Of a stretch of DNA of 64,000 nucleotides, positions 11,101 to 19,590 are shown in pieces. The DNA is from Chamaecyparis obtusa (taxonomy: Eukaryota > Streptophyta > Pinopsida > Cupressales > Cupressaceae): assembly GCA_027943335.1 (NCBI GenBank), contig BSBK01008424.1:310001-374000 (forward strand). The letters run 5' to 3'. Positions within the stretch are counted from its first letter, which is position 1; each line of letters opens with the position of its first letter. The position numbers and the translations under genes are program-made. The notes beneath the pieces were generated by a model that did not search any database, had not been told where the DNA came from, and saw nothing but the letters and a program-made list of their open reading frames with translations.

Positions 11101-12283
11101 AGACACGAATGGACCCATCATGTTTGGATACCGGTACTATGTTTGAGATCCATTCTGCATAATCGATGGCTCTAATAAATCCAGCTTTCAAAAGCTTTTC
11201 TAATTCTCCTTTGACAAGTAGAGCTATATGTGGATGCATTTTTCTTAGTCTTTGTTTGACTGGCTTGACTCCTGGAGCTATAGATAAGTGATGCATTATG
11301 AGATTTGTGTCAAGCCCTGGCATGTCTGAGTAGGTCCATGCAAAATTAATTTTCTTTTTCTGTAAAAACTGTACATATGCCTTGGTCTCTTCCTCTGATA
11401 AAGACTGAGCAAGATGGACTACCTGAGGATTTTCTTCTGTGTTTAGATTGACCGGCTTTGTTGGTTCAATCAAGATTGATGATCTATCCTGGAAATAACT
11501 CGGCAAGTTATTAAGTACCCCATCCTTAGGTGCCTCAAAGAGGTTTTCACCTTTGGATGCGTCATTTCTTTTTACTATTTTTGGTTCTGACACCGCCACA
11601 AAGTGGTTTTCGCCATCAGACCTATTTTTCTTTTTCTCTTTTGTTTTGAGAATGAGGTACTTAATATCAGGCTCCGTCATGCTGGTTGTTGGTTCACTGG
11701 TGGAAGAAGCCACGGGTTCGAGAGCATTCAGATAGCAAGCAATTTTGTAATCGTTGCGAAATGTGAGGAATGTGGGCTCGTGGTGGCGCTGGGGCCAGTC
11801 AATCAGGTCAAAGTGGACAAGGGGCAAGTCAATGGTAGGTTCGATGTTGTGAATGTGAAAGGTGTCATCTCTGGTGACCATATAATCGGAGCTCGTCAAG
11901 TCTTCTCCTAAGATACCTGAATTGGGGCTCATCCTATCAAACGAAGCATCGTCTACTAAGGCGATTTGAGGAGGGCAATCCTCTAGTCTGACACTAGGAT
12001 CGTTAGTTGCATCGGGTTGGGTACTATAGGCGTGGATAATATCTACATCTAGATCAATTGTTGCATCTGAAAGCGAATCCCATTCATATTCATGGGAGTC
12101 TATCTCTGAGTCATCATTTAGGCCTCGTGATGTAGAAGCCTCAAGGTTAGGAAGGGTTTCCCCCTCTCTAGTGCTAGTATTGGTACTATCCGTCGCAGCT
12201 AGGACAGTAACACTTTCCTTTGTCGATCTAGAAGTCACACAATCACTATCCGTCGCAGCTGGGATAGTAGGATTATTAAGCAT
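8183..12283 (-). CDS. Tat element Pol: reverse transcriptase, RNase H, archaeal-type RNase H, integrase
   Basis: The frame is open for over 1,360 codons; 12283 is the first ATG, and a TTG lies just before it. The first 270 residues are acidic and of unknown role. The RT (about residues 340-640) has the YVDD catalytic box near 10794-10805 and MPFGLKNAGATYQ. A standard RNase H follows, then an archaeal-type RNase H (FFDGS near residue 785, AEYEAL, HVFGDSQL), the hallmark of the Tat/Ogre lineage. Integrase has an HHCC finger (near residue 1015, CEKCQ) and catalytic Asp, Asp, Glu in AFDLVG, TDNGGQF and GQAEASN. No chromodomain is seen. All key residues are present. It lies in the same frame as gag-protease upstream, separated by one TAG. 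Confidence 0.93.
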   Translation of the reverse strand: MLNNPTIPAATDSDCVTSRSTKESVTVLAATDSTNTSTREGETLPNLEASTSRGLNDDSEIDSHEYEWDSLSDATIDLDVDIIHAYSTQPDATNDPSVRLEDCPPQIALVDDASFDRMSPNSGILGEDLTSSDYMVTRDDTFHIHNIEPTIDLPLVHFDLIDWPQRHHEPTFLTFRNDYKIACYLNALEPVASSTSEPTTSMTEPDIKYLILKTKEKKKNRSDGENHFVAVSEPKIVKRNDASKGENLFEAPKDGVLNNLPSYFQDRSSILIEPTKPVNLNTEENPQVVHLAQSLSEEETKAYVQFLQKKKINFAWTYSDMPGLDTNLIMHHLSIAPGVKPVKQRLRKMHPHIALLVKGELEKLLKAGFIRAIDYAEWISNIVPVSKHDGSIRVYTDFRDLNKACPKDDFPLPKIDMIVDMTAGYDIYSLMDGFSGYNQIKIAPEDQEKTAFTCAWGTYCWNVMPFGLKNAGATYQRAMTTIFHDMMHKNMEDYVDDTLAKSRKRDTHLNDLEVILDRMEQFQLRLNPKKCAFGVTSGKLLGFIISAKGIEVDPEKVQEILDMPPPRNISQMRSLQGRLQSIRRFISQLADRAQPFNKTLHKGASCVWNEDCQKSLDQIKQYLANPPILMPPISGKLLLLYISATDTSLGALLAQTDDTGKERAIYYISRTLVSYEINYNNIEKSCLAVVFASQKLRHYMLAHTIHLIAKIDPLKYLLGKAALTGRLAKWMMVLTEFDIEYVERKAIKGQAIADQLADFPIQDSMPVQVEFPDEHILYTTTRTWTMFFDGSRMQNGSGAGVLFVSPHGYNIPKSYKLLFPCTNNIAEYEALTNGLKMAIEWNITELHVFGDSQLIINQVNEEYQTKDDKLIPYKKMVDSLKRYFTFVTFQQIPRMENKAADAMATLASLLQLETHESRFEFLVEELHHLIFDSSESRVICAIITHESSRYGAIYSYLRDGIIPDTFTRSERRNLIRNASRHTLISGDLYRRGLDGTLLRCLEKEESNRALADIHEGICGGHSNGLAMARRLLRAGYYWPTMQIDAVTFAKSCEKCQKHGNLIHAPGRELIPSISHWPFQRWAFDLVGQIHPNSSGGHKFIITATDYFTKWVEAVPLSVASGRTISLFILNHIICRFGVPSEIITDNGGQFKNKDLKHLCKKFKIKQHWSSIYFPQGNGQAEASNKTILKILHRTVHKNGRDWHLQINPALWAYRTSIRTPTGATPFSLTYGAEAILPLEVEIPSLRVSLKGLITDEDYRAMRFQELELLDEKRKASFDHMRAYQKRMSKAFNKKVRPREFQIGDLILRENPKNQQNREQKGKFEPNWLGPYVITAAFGTGAYLLSDPDGEQLPDPINIVHLKKFYP

Positions 12284-12294
12284 CAAATTTGTGG

Positions 12295-12313
12295 AATCTC
12301 CCTAAAGGAGATT
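12295..12313 (-). promoter_or_regulatory. Amber stop in the loop of a perfect stem between gag-protease and pol
   Basis: Read on the minus strand, AATCTCC and GGAGATT form a 7-bp perfect stem around the 5-base loop TTTAG. The TAG at 12302-12304 is the gag-protease stop, and pol continues in the same frame. The codon after it is GGA. This fits stop-codon readthrough as a way to make less Pol than Gag, but a plain nonsense mutation cannot be excluded. Confidence 0.5.
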
Positions 12314-15300
12314 CGTTGAGGGCACCCAATCATCAGACACATCTTGTTGGTTGGAGAGATCGAGTGTATAATCTGCATCACTATCACTGTCCGTTGCAAT
12401 TGGGACAGGGATACGTTTCTTCTTCTTATTCTCAAAACCTAGGCCAATCGTGGACTTATTTTTGCGTCCAAAAAGAGCATGATCAAGAGGCTCAGCTTTA
12501 GCGTCCAGCCTATGACTAAGGGGACCAAATCCCGGATATCCCATATTTTTGACCAGTGTATATCCTTTCCCATAAGTTTCAGGTGAAGGAGCAAAATTCT
12601 CATTATGTTTGTATTTCTCTTCGTGATATATCCAGTTCCTTACAACAACTTCCTCTTTCTCTTCTTGAATGGGGACCGAAGACTCAACAAATTTCCCAAA
12701 TAACGTCATTGCTGATGATGAAGGCTTCACATTTGGGGAGGGTCTCCCATAAGACCTAGGAGAGATTGGCATTTTTGTAAAAGAATCAATCTTATAATCT
12801 CCCATCCCAAGGTCCATGGTCTTGAATTTCTGCTTGCATTGTTCAAGTGAACTACTAGGATTGTCAGCTTCTCGATTCAAAGGTACATGTGATCCTGCAG
12901 AAATGGTATTAACTGATAGAGCACTGTCTCCCGGGATGCAAATTTCTACACCATTATGGGGGAACTTAACACACTGGTGATATGTCGATGGGACTGCCTG
13001 CATTTCATGAATCCATGGCCTACCTAGCAAAATGTTGTAGGCGAGAGGTCCAACATCAACAATTTGGAACAATATGTCTCTTTCTACAGGACCGATACGA
13101 ATAGGCAAAACAGCCAATCCCTTAGAACTTCTTTCTGCTTCATCATATGCTTTGATTGTGATTCTTTTCTTTGTGTCAATGACGTTCTCAGAATACCCTA
13201 GAGCTAGCAGCAAACTCAGAGTACAAATATTGAGCCCCGCACCCCCATCTATCAGTACACGCCTAACACGGGTTTTATGAATCATGACCTCGATGTGTAA
13301 GGCCAAATTATGTGGGTGACTAATGGATTTGTCATCTTCTTCTGAGAAGGTGAAGAAATGAGGGCTAGCCAAATGGTTGACCATGTTTTGGAATTGGTCG
13401 ATATCTAAGTTATTAGGGACATTGGCTGCTCGCAAGGCATCCTCGAGGACGCGCTTGTGCTTAGGAGATAATTCTAAAAGCTCAAAAATGGATATCTGAG
13501 CGGGTGTTCGTTGTAGTTGGTCAATAAGGTTATAATTGGAATCAGGACCAACGACAGGTTTTGGAGGAGCACCTTTGGACATGGGTTGTTTAGACTTGCT
13601 AGTGCTAGGACCTTTGATGATAATGGGTGCTTGAGCCTGACCCCTAGTGACAACATTGAGGGACCGGGGCATTCCTTGTGTGTGAGGACCTCTTATCACC
13701 ACAGCGGGTCTTTCATTAGTCATAGGAATTGAGTCCACATTATGTCCATAAGGATCTTTCTTTCTCACCATGTTGTTATTATCGTCAGCCACTTCAAGCA
13801 TGTTAATCACATTATCAGCATGTGTGTATGTATAGTTAATAGCCGCCTTGCCATTCTTACTAGAATTCTCTCCTTTTTCATATTTAGGCAAGGGCTCTTT
13901 AAAGGCTTTATGGTCCGCATTAGTAGTTAACCCATCCACTTGTAATTGTCCTTTCTCAATAAGGTCTTGGACAAGATGCTTGAGTTTGAAACAATTTTCT
14001 ATGTCGTGTCCAATCCCATTATGGAAAACACAAAAGGCCTTAGCATCCCACCAATGAGGTAAAGGATCTGGTATTCGATGTTTTGTAGGATCCTGTGGGT
14101 GCGCCAGATTATGAGCAACTAGTGTCTTAAAAACATCTGCATAGGATTCTCCCAATTTAGTGAATTGTCTTTTCTCCGTTTTAGATCTCTTTTGATACTG
14201 AGGTTTGTCTTGTTGCGTTGATGATGTTTGCAACTTCATAGCTTGAACTGCATGAGAGAGATTAAGAACTCCTTCATTTTTGACCTGAGATGAATCAACA
14301 ACTCCGTCGTTGACGACTTGCTTGTTTTTGTTCCAATAAGAGTTCTTTTTGTCCTTGTTACCATTAGTATTGTTATTTTGGCTATTGTTGTTATTTGTTG
14401 GTTTAGCCAAAATTCCTTGTTCTTTTAGGACATCCTCAATGCGACATGCCACCTCTACCATAGTATCAAAAGAATTAAATGGAATTTTCTTGACTTCATA
14501 CTTGAGTTCTGGTATTAGATTGTTCACAATGATATCAATTCTCTCTTCTTCAGGGATTGTCCTTGGGTATTTCGAACACAATCGCCTCCATCGTTGCAAA
14601 AAGGTGACAAAAGATTCCCCTTGATTTTGCTTAAGTTTACACAAATCAAGCATGGTGACCGACCTAGATAAATTGTAAGCAAAATGTTGTACAAATCTTT
14701 GGACAAGTTCTCTAAATGTCTTTACTGGAGGGGAAAGGTTGGTGAACCACTCCATGGCTTGACCTTTTAAACTCCTTGGGAATAATCTCAGCAAGTAGGA
14801 GTCTTCGTGGTGAAAGGAAAAGCTCATTATGTAGAATTGTCGAACATGGTCATGAGGGTCACCCGTGCCATCATATTTGTCATATGTTGGGAATTCAACT
14901 TTCTTAGGAAATTCTACCATCACCACACTTTTGTCAATGGGATTAGGACATATGGAGTCCAAATGAAATGTACTCTTGGGAGCCTTCATTCTGTCTATAT
15001 CCTTTTGCATTTGTAAGATTAACTCATCAGTTGAAGGATTCTGTTTCTTGATTTTTTGGTGAACATCAAAGTTATATGGAACTTTAGCGCCTTTGTTGAT
15101 AAGACTTTCCAAAAATTGGTCTTTGTTTTGTTCCACGTATTGCTCCACATAGGCTTGAAAGGATGGTTCTTGTTGCATAGTCATGAAGTCCATATGATCG
15201 GATTTAGCATAACTGCCTCCATGTTGTGAGCCATGATGTGCTCGTTGGGAGGGTTGCTTTGAATGTCTATGAGACGATTGTCTCCTATGATGGTCATATC

Positions 15301-15478
15301 TTGAAGTCCTTCTTCCTCTAGGACTTGGGGATCGTGAGGGTGTCTTTGATCTTCTTCGAGGGCTAGGGGAAGGGGTAGATGGGGGCGAGTTGGTCCCACT
15401 ATTGGCTCCCCTCCTGTTAGATCGATTTTGGAGTTGTTGTGCATAGAGTCTATCTTCTTCTTCTTGGGCGACTCTTTT
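12302..15478 (-). CDS. Tat element Gag (C-terminal part) and aspartic protease
   Basis: The frame is open from just after an internal TAG (15479-15481) to the TAG at 12302. First comes an Arg/Ser-rich stretch, then the retrotransposon gag domain (MEWFTNLSPPVKTFRELVQRF, near 14757). The Cys/His motif CVFHNGIGHDIENC near 14000 is typical of Tat/Athila Gag. The aspartic protease has LIDGGAGLN at about 13236-13255 as active site and ILLGRPW near 13020. The usual D-T/S-G is D-G-G here, as often in this lineage. The first ATG after the internal stop is near 15193. A short open frame at 15181-15498 is in another frame and is not considered a gene. Confidence 0.88.
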   Translation of the reverse strand, partial: KRVAQEEEDRLYAQQLQNRSNRRGANSGTNSPPSTPSPSPRRRSKTPSRSPSPRGRRTSRYDHHRRQSSHRHSKQPSQRAHHGSQHGGSYAKSDHMDFMTMQQEPSFQAYVEQYVEQNKDQFLESLINKGAKVPYNFDVHQKIKKQNPSTDELILQMQKDIDRMKAPKSTFHLDSICPNPIDKSVVMVEFPKKVEFPTYDKYDGTGDPHDHVRQFYIMSFSFHHEDSYLLRLFPRSLKGQAMEWFTNLSPPVKTFRELVQRFVQHFAYNLSRSVTMLDLCKLKQNQGESFVTFLQRWRRLCSKYPRTIPEEERIDIIVNNLIPELKYEVKKIPFNSFDTMVEVACRIEDVLKEQGILAKPTNNNNSQNNNTNGNKDKKNSYWNKNKQVVNDGVVDSSQVKNEGVLNLSHAVQAMKLQTSSTQQDKPQYQKRSKTEKRQFTKLGESYADVFKTLVAHNLAHPQDPTKHRIPDPLPHWWDAKAFCVFHNGIGHDIENCFKLKHLVQDLIEKGQLQVDGLTTNADHKAFKEPLPKYEKGENSSKNGKAAINYTYTHADNVINMLEVADDNNNMVRKKDPYGHNVDSIPMTNERPAVVIRGPHTQGMPRSLNVVTRGQAQAPIIIKGPSTSKSKQPMSKGAPPKPVVGPDSNYNLIDQLQRTPAQISIFELLELSPKHKRVLEDALRAANVPNNLDIDQFQNMVNHLASPHFFTFSEEDDKSISHPHNLALHIEVMIHKTRVRRVLIDGGAGLNICTLSLLLALGYSENVIDTKKRITIKAYDEAERSSKGLAVLPIRIGPVERDILFQIVDVGPLAYNILLGRPWIHEMQAVPSTYHQCVKFPHNGVEICIPGDSALSVNTISAGSHVPLNREADNPSSSLEQCKQKFKTMDLGMGDYKIDSFTKMPISPRSYGRPSPNVKPSSSAMTLFGKFVESSVPIQEEKEEVVVRNWIYHEEKYKHNENFAPSPETYGKGYTLVKNMGYPGFGPLSHRLDAKAEPLDHALFGRKNKSTIGLGFENKKKKRIPVPIATDSDSDADYTLDLSNQQDVSDDWVPSTNLL

Positions 15479-16114
15479 CTATATATCCAACAATGCACGT
15501 TCCTCTTCCTCTAGTTGTCGGAATTTTTCCTTTTTTGCAGCCTGTTCATCTAAGTAGGCTTGCTTCTCTCTCTCAATGCTTCTTAATCTTGTATTTGCAT
15601 ATCGAGAAGTGTCCTTAAGTGGGGAGGTTTGTCTTGAATGCCTTATTGCATTAGCTGCGTTGATGTGGTGATCACTAGATTCGTTGTTCTGGTCTTCGTG
15701 TTGTGACCCTGAATCTGAGTGGGCTGACTTATGCTGTCTTTCAGCTCGTTGTTGAGCATCAAAATACCTCGCGTTGTTAGGAGGTGACCCGGGTGGACTG
15801 GCATGAGAAGAACCACCATACTCTCCTCTGTGTCGTTGAAAGATATCCTCGAGAGTTTGATTCATGGCTTCTCTTTGTTGCCGGGTGAAAGTGTAACTCA
15901 TGTCCATGCTTGATGAAAGTGGTATGAAAGAGGTGCTCACTTCACTAGGGTTAGATCCCGGATTGAAACAAACCTCGGATTCACTCTTAGGAGATTGGTC
16001 AAAAAAGGGTCCTTTTCCCTTAGGTTGTCGACGGGTCTTGATAGGTGGTAACTGGCTAAAGGCAACAGGGGGTCGCTTCCCTTGATTAACTTGGTACCTT
16101 GTCGTAACTGACAT
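15479..16114 (-). CDS. Tat element Gag, N-terminal part ending at an in-frame amber
   Basis: 211 residues starting MSVTTRYQVNQGKRPP. It is Gln-, Ser- and Arg-rich with a charged helical end (EKQAYLDEQAAKKEKF, then Glu-rich) that would continue as a coiled coil through the stop. The TAG at 15479-15481 lies in the same frame as the rest of gag, with no frameshift, and the following codons keep the charged helical character, so this was one protein. A CAG to TAG change is the simplest explanation. It would block translation of the gag domain unless read through or restarted. Confidence 0.8.
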   Translation of the reverse strand: MSVTTRYQVNQGKRPPVAFSQLPPIKTRRQPKGKGPFFDQSPKSESEVCFNPGSNPSEVSTSFIPLSSSMDMSYTFTRQQREAMNQTLEDIFQRHRGEYGGSSHASPPGSPPNNARYFDAQQRAERQHKSAHSDSGSQHEDQNNESSDHHINAANAIRHSRQTSPLKDTSRYANTRLRSIEREKQAYLDEQAAKKEKFRQLEEEERALLDI

Positions 16115-16588
16115 GAAAGAGAGATATTCTCAATGATAAGGTGACCTTTCAAAGTGTCCACACCAAACTAGGATAATCGAAATCCTCTATTGTCCAAAGA
16201 AAGATGAAAGAAAGGGGGCTTTACCAACACTGTCAAAGAGGTGCTTCAAATCAAAGGGTGACTACCCTTGCAATTTTGAATCAGGAGGTTGGACTGGGCC
16301 AAAAGATAATTAAAAATGAAAGCGATTTGGACAATAAGAGAACTGAAATTTTCCCAGAATATAGCTAACACTTTTAAAGATGAACCTTGGCACCAAGAAT
16401 GGCTTTCTAACTTGACAATTATTCCAAAGTGACTTTGTAAACCAAATGATGCTATCCCAAAGAACTAAGAACCAGAGATTTGGAGTCAAGACAGATCTCA
16501 AACGTCAGGGTGAGAAGCCTGTTCTAAGACCTGGCCTAATTGACAGCAACTGAAACTGACCAAAATTTAAGCATGACAAAAATGAACC

Positions 16589-16812
16589 AGGCGATATACT
16601 CCAGGCTACTGGGGCGATAAACCTCTACCCGTGCGATACTTCGCCCTAAGACAGGCGATACTTCTTAATACTATAGGGCGATATACCCCAGGCAGGCAGG
16701 GCGATAGTCCGTCAGGGGCGAACTATCGCGCGATATTTCTCTTCAAAGGGGGCGATATTTATAGCATGTGCGAAGTATCGCACGATACTTCGCCTTACAG
16801 GGTGCGATACTG
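16589..16812 (-). repeat. Motif cluster B: TATCGC/GCGATA repeats in the gag leader
   Basis: About nine GCGATA copies on the plus strand (TATCGC in the element's sense direction) lie within about 225 bp, some as full palindromes such as AGTATCGCACGATACTT. It lies between gag and the primer site. Confidence 0.85.
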
Positions 16813-18234
16813 TTACAGAATTATTCAACTCTCGACCAGAATTGTGTGAAATTTGCGTTTTTCAGGTCTGTTTGGTCAAAATTTTCAGTCTGAGGGTTAA
16901 TGTTTTCGATTTCAGTCACAGATTCAACAGCATTCGGACAGGTTTGCAAACAGTAAAGGATCAAACATGTCTTCAAACACTTGAAACAAGGGCAAAAGCA
17001 ACCTTGCCAAGACAAACACTTGTGATATCAAAATTGAAAAAGCACCCTATGAATGCTACCGATTGTTTGTATGTTGAGAACGTTTACACTGGTATCACAC
17101 AATCGAAGACAATTCAAGCAATTGCTACCTACAAGACAAGGCTCAATACTTACCAACTTAGCCCACAACTTGATGCCCCCTTGCCTCACACCAAGTGGTT
17201 GCCCACAAGAGATATTGGCTTTGTCATGGAAATGTCAAAATGACACAACCAAAGGGACACATATGGTGAGTATCTTAAGGTGATCCGGGTAAACCACTTG
17301 GATCAATCCTTGCACTAAGAAGATAAGCGGCTAAAAAAGGGTGGCTTCTATCTAACGGTTCTTAATAAGGATTTCCATTCACAACACCCCTCTTGCTCCT
17401 CATAAAGGACTAGGACCTCGCGGCCTCAAGAGTACCTTAAGCATTCTTGCTCAATGTTTTCCTCATGGTCACAATCCCACAAGTACTTACATCAAGCGAA
17501 GACAAGTGTTATGTCTATCAAGGTTTTTGGTGTCCTTGATAGCCTTGAGATTATAGTGAGTTGGAATCACTTGCCACCAAGGAGAATGATGACAAGGTTG
17601 TCCCCACTTGAGTCGTTCCTCTTGATTGCTCAAGAGCAGGCCCTCTAAAGGATTCCTAAACTAAACAAAATGGATCAAAACTTGAGGTTCAAGGTTTTTG
17701 ATTCACCACAAGGGTGAAGAGCATACTCCCCTATCTCAAAAATTTTTCCCAAACACACCAAACAAAGAAATCAATTACCCCCTTGCTTCCAAAACCTTAA
17801 GATGGGTCAAGATTTTCTGATTCACCTAAAGGTGAAGAGCATACTTCTCCTACCACCTCAAAATCCCTTTCACAAGGTATTAAGATTCCTAATACAATTA
17901 GTAAATGCCACAAATGAAAGGAAAATAACAATAAGCAAGAAATGAAATTTTTTTTTTTGTTTTTATGCTTGGGCAGCCCTGCAAAAACTGTTAGTAGCCC
18001 TCTTTGACATGCGTTTTTGGCAATTTTGAAGCAAAGGAGAGCACCTACAAACACAACTTGTTAGGCACACAATGTTAGCAAAATCAAAATCTCAATGTAA
18101 ATGTGCAATAATCTAATGGATTCAAGCTAAAAAAATGCAGGTTAGACCTATTTAAACAAAGTAAAACAGAACAACAAGCTAAAATAGTCGAATTCGGACA
18201 AAAAAAACTGAAAGTGCAAGTCTCTGCCAGATCA

Positions 18235-18455
18235 GGCGATATTTCTCAGTCTCCAACAGTATCGCGCGACACAGTTTCCTATAGTCGGGCGATACTTCCC
18301 CAGTCGGGCGATACTTCGCACGATGCCAGGCGATACTTCGCCCGATGCCAGGCGATAGACTTCGCTATATGCGTGCGATACTTTTTCCGAGTGAAGTATC
18401 GCGCCAAGACAGGAAGTATATCGCGCGATATTTCTGAGAAGTGTCGCGCGATAAT
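18235..18455 (-). repeat. Motif cluster C: TATCGC/GCGATA repeats next to the primer site
   Basis: About eight GCGATA and three TATCGC copies on the plus strand lie within 220 bp, ending about 95 bp from the primer binding site. Repeated CAGGCGATACTTCGC-like units give it a partly tandem look. The main orientation is again sense for the gag-pol transcript. Confidence 0.85.
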
Positions 18456-18549
18456 CTGAGACAGAAAACCAGAGACACAGATTTTTCCGACAGTTAATCC
18501 GAAAATGACGAAAAATGCATCAAATAAAAGGACAAAGCTATCTACTCTG

Positions 18550-18566
18550 CCCCACGGTGGGCGCCA
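18550..18566 (-). promoter_or_regulatory. Primer binding site of the Tat element (tRNA-Asp type)
   Basis: On the minus strand TGGCGCCCACCGTGGGG starts four bases after the 5' LTR. TGGCGCC is the classic start of Asp-tRNA primer sites in plant gypsy elements. It fixes the element's orientation as minus. Confidence 0.85.
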
Positions 18567-18570
18567 GAAA

Positions 18571-19585
18571 TGTACACACTAAAATATGCACTTCTATGAA
18601 CCATTACATGCAAGGTTGCTCAAGAATGAGGCCTCACAAAGCGGCTCATAGCTCTCTATGCATGGAGTTGCAAGATTGAAGATTGCTCTCAGCTAGAGCT
18701 ATAAACTCATGACCTTGCTAGTCAACCACACAATGAGAGATTCACAATGAAGACAAGGGCAACAATGCCAATATCTCCAAGAATCTAAATGGAAATGCAA
18801 TGCAAACTATATGAGAATGCAAACCTAAGCTAAATGATAACAATGCAATGCTTGAAAAGAAATCTAATCTATGAAAGGAAGTGCAAACTAAACTATGAAA
18901 GGAAATAGCAATGGATTACAAATCCTTCCTATTTAGACTATGTGAGATTGCATAAAAGGAAATCTACACTAAGAATGCCATGAATGCAATTATGAAAGCA
19001 AAACTATTATGAAAGGCAACTAAGAATGATGAAAGCAACAAGTCTTCAATGTCTTCAAAAAGCTCCAAATGTACCTAGAAAACCTGCAGCATAACAATAG
19101 CATAAAATGTGGGTATGCAAATGAAGGAGAGAGCTCTCCTTTTATAAGAAATGAGGTGAAATGGACCATGGAGATTAAGAGGCAAAAAGTCTTAATCAAC
19201 GGTGGAGCTTGAAAGAGGAGAAATCCATGTGCACAAGTATCCTCCAATGAGAGTGAAGTGTTGACTTTTGAGCCTCATGTGAGACAAAAAGTGCTTTTTC
19301 CCTTTTTATAAAATAAGAATAATGCTTTATTTGTGCAACTTAGGATAAGAGGAAAGTGGGGGCTTTTTTATTTAATTGAAAGGGGAGGAAATATTCCTTT
19401 TAATTAAATAAAGACTTAGGATAAATGGTTAGCCCAAGGATAAAAATCCAATATATGATCGAAATTAAGATTTGATCAAGAGATTGATAATGTTGAAAAT
19501 ATTGATTATTGATCAAAATGATTCAGGATTGATAAATCAAATAAATGGGGCCCAAAGTCTAGGCGACCATTTTAGGGTGCATACA
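18571..19585 (-). repeat. 5' LTR of the Tat element
   Basis: 1,015 bp, 99.8% identical to 2289-3303. As the element reads on the minus strand, this copy drives gag-pol. The right target duplication GAACT follows at 19586-19590. Confidence 0.95.
19138..19148 (-). promoter_or_regulatory. TATA box of the Tat 5' LTR
   Basis: CTTATAAAAGG on the minus strand, about 440 bp into the LTR. The same box is present in the 3' LTR at 2856-2866. Confidence 0.65.
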
Positions 19586-19590
19586 GAACT

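Larger units (their letters stand above)
16115..18549 (-). other. Long untranslated leader between primer site and gag
   Basis: 2.4 kb without a supported gene. It contains motif clusters B and C (listed separately). It also has two copies of a GATTCACC..GGTGAAGAGCATACT unit near 17700 and 17820. Long leaders are usual in Tat/Ogre elements. Small open frames here are scattered in different phases with no recognisable domain. Confidence 0.6.
2289..19585 (-). mobile_element. Complete Tat-lineage Ty3/gypsy retrotransposon with antisense PMD gene
   Basis: The 17,297-bp element is read on the minus strand. It starts and ends TG..CA, is flanked by GAACT at 2284-2288 and 19586-19590, and has two 1,015-bp LTRs differing at two positions. 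Order along its own sense strand: 5' LTR (18571-19585), tRNA-Asp-type primer site, a 2.4-kb leader, gag-protease, pol, spacer, a plus-strand PMD gene, purine tract, 3' LTR (2289-3303). A second archaeal-type RNase H after the usual RNase H marks the Tat/Ogre group. Only one amber codon inside gag speaks against full function; the amber between gag-protease and pol may be programmed. Confidence 0.95.

Noticed and set aside
15181..15498. 105-codon open frame crossing the internal gag stop
   Set aside because: It is in another frame; the gag frame has gag-like composition on both sides of the TAG and joins the retrotransposon gag domain.
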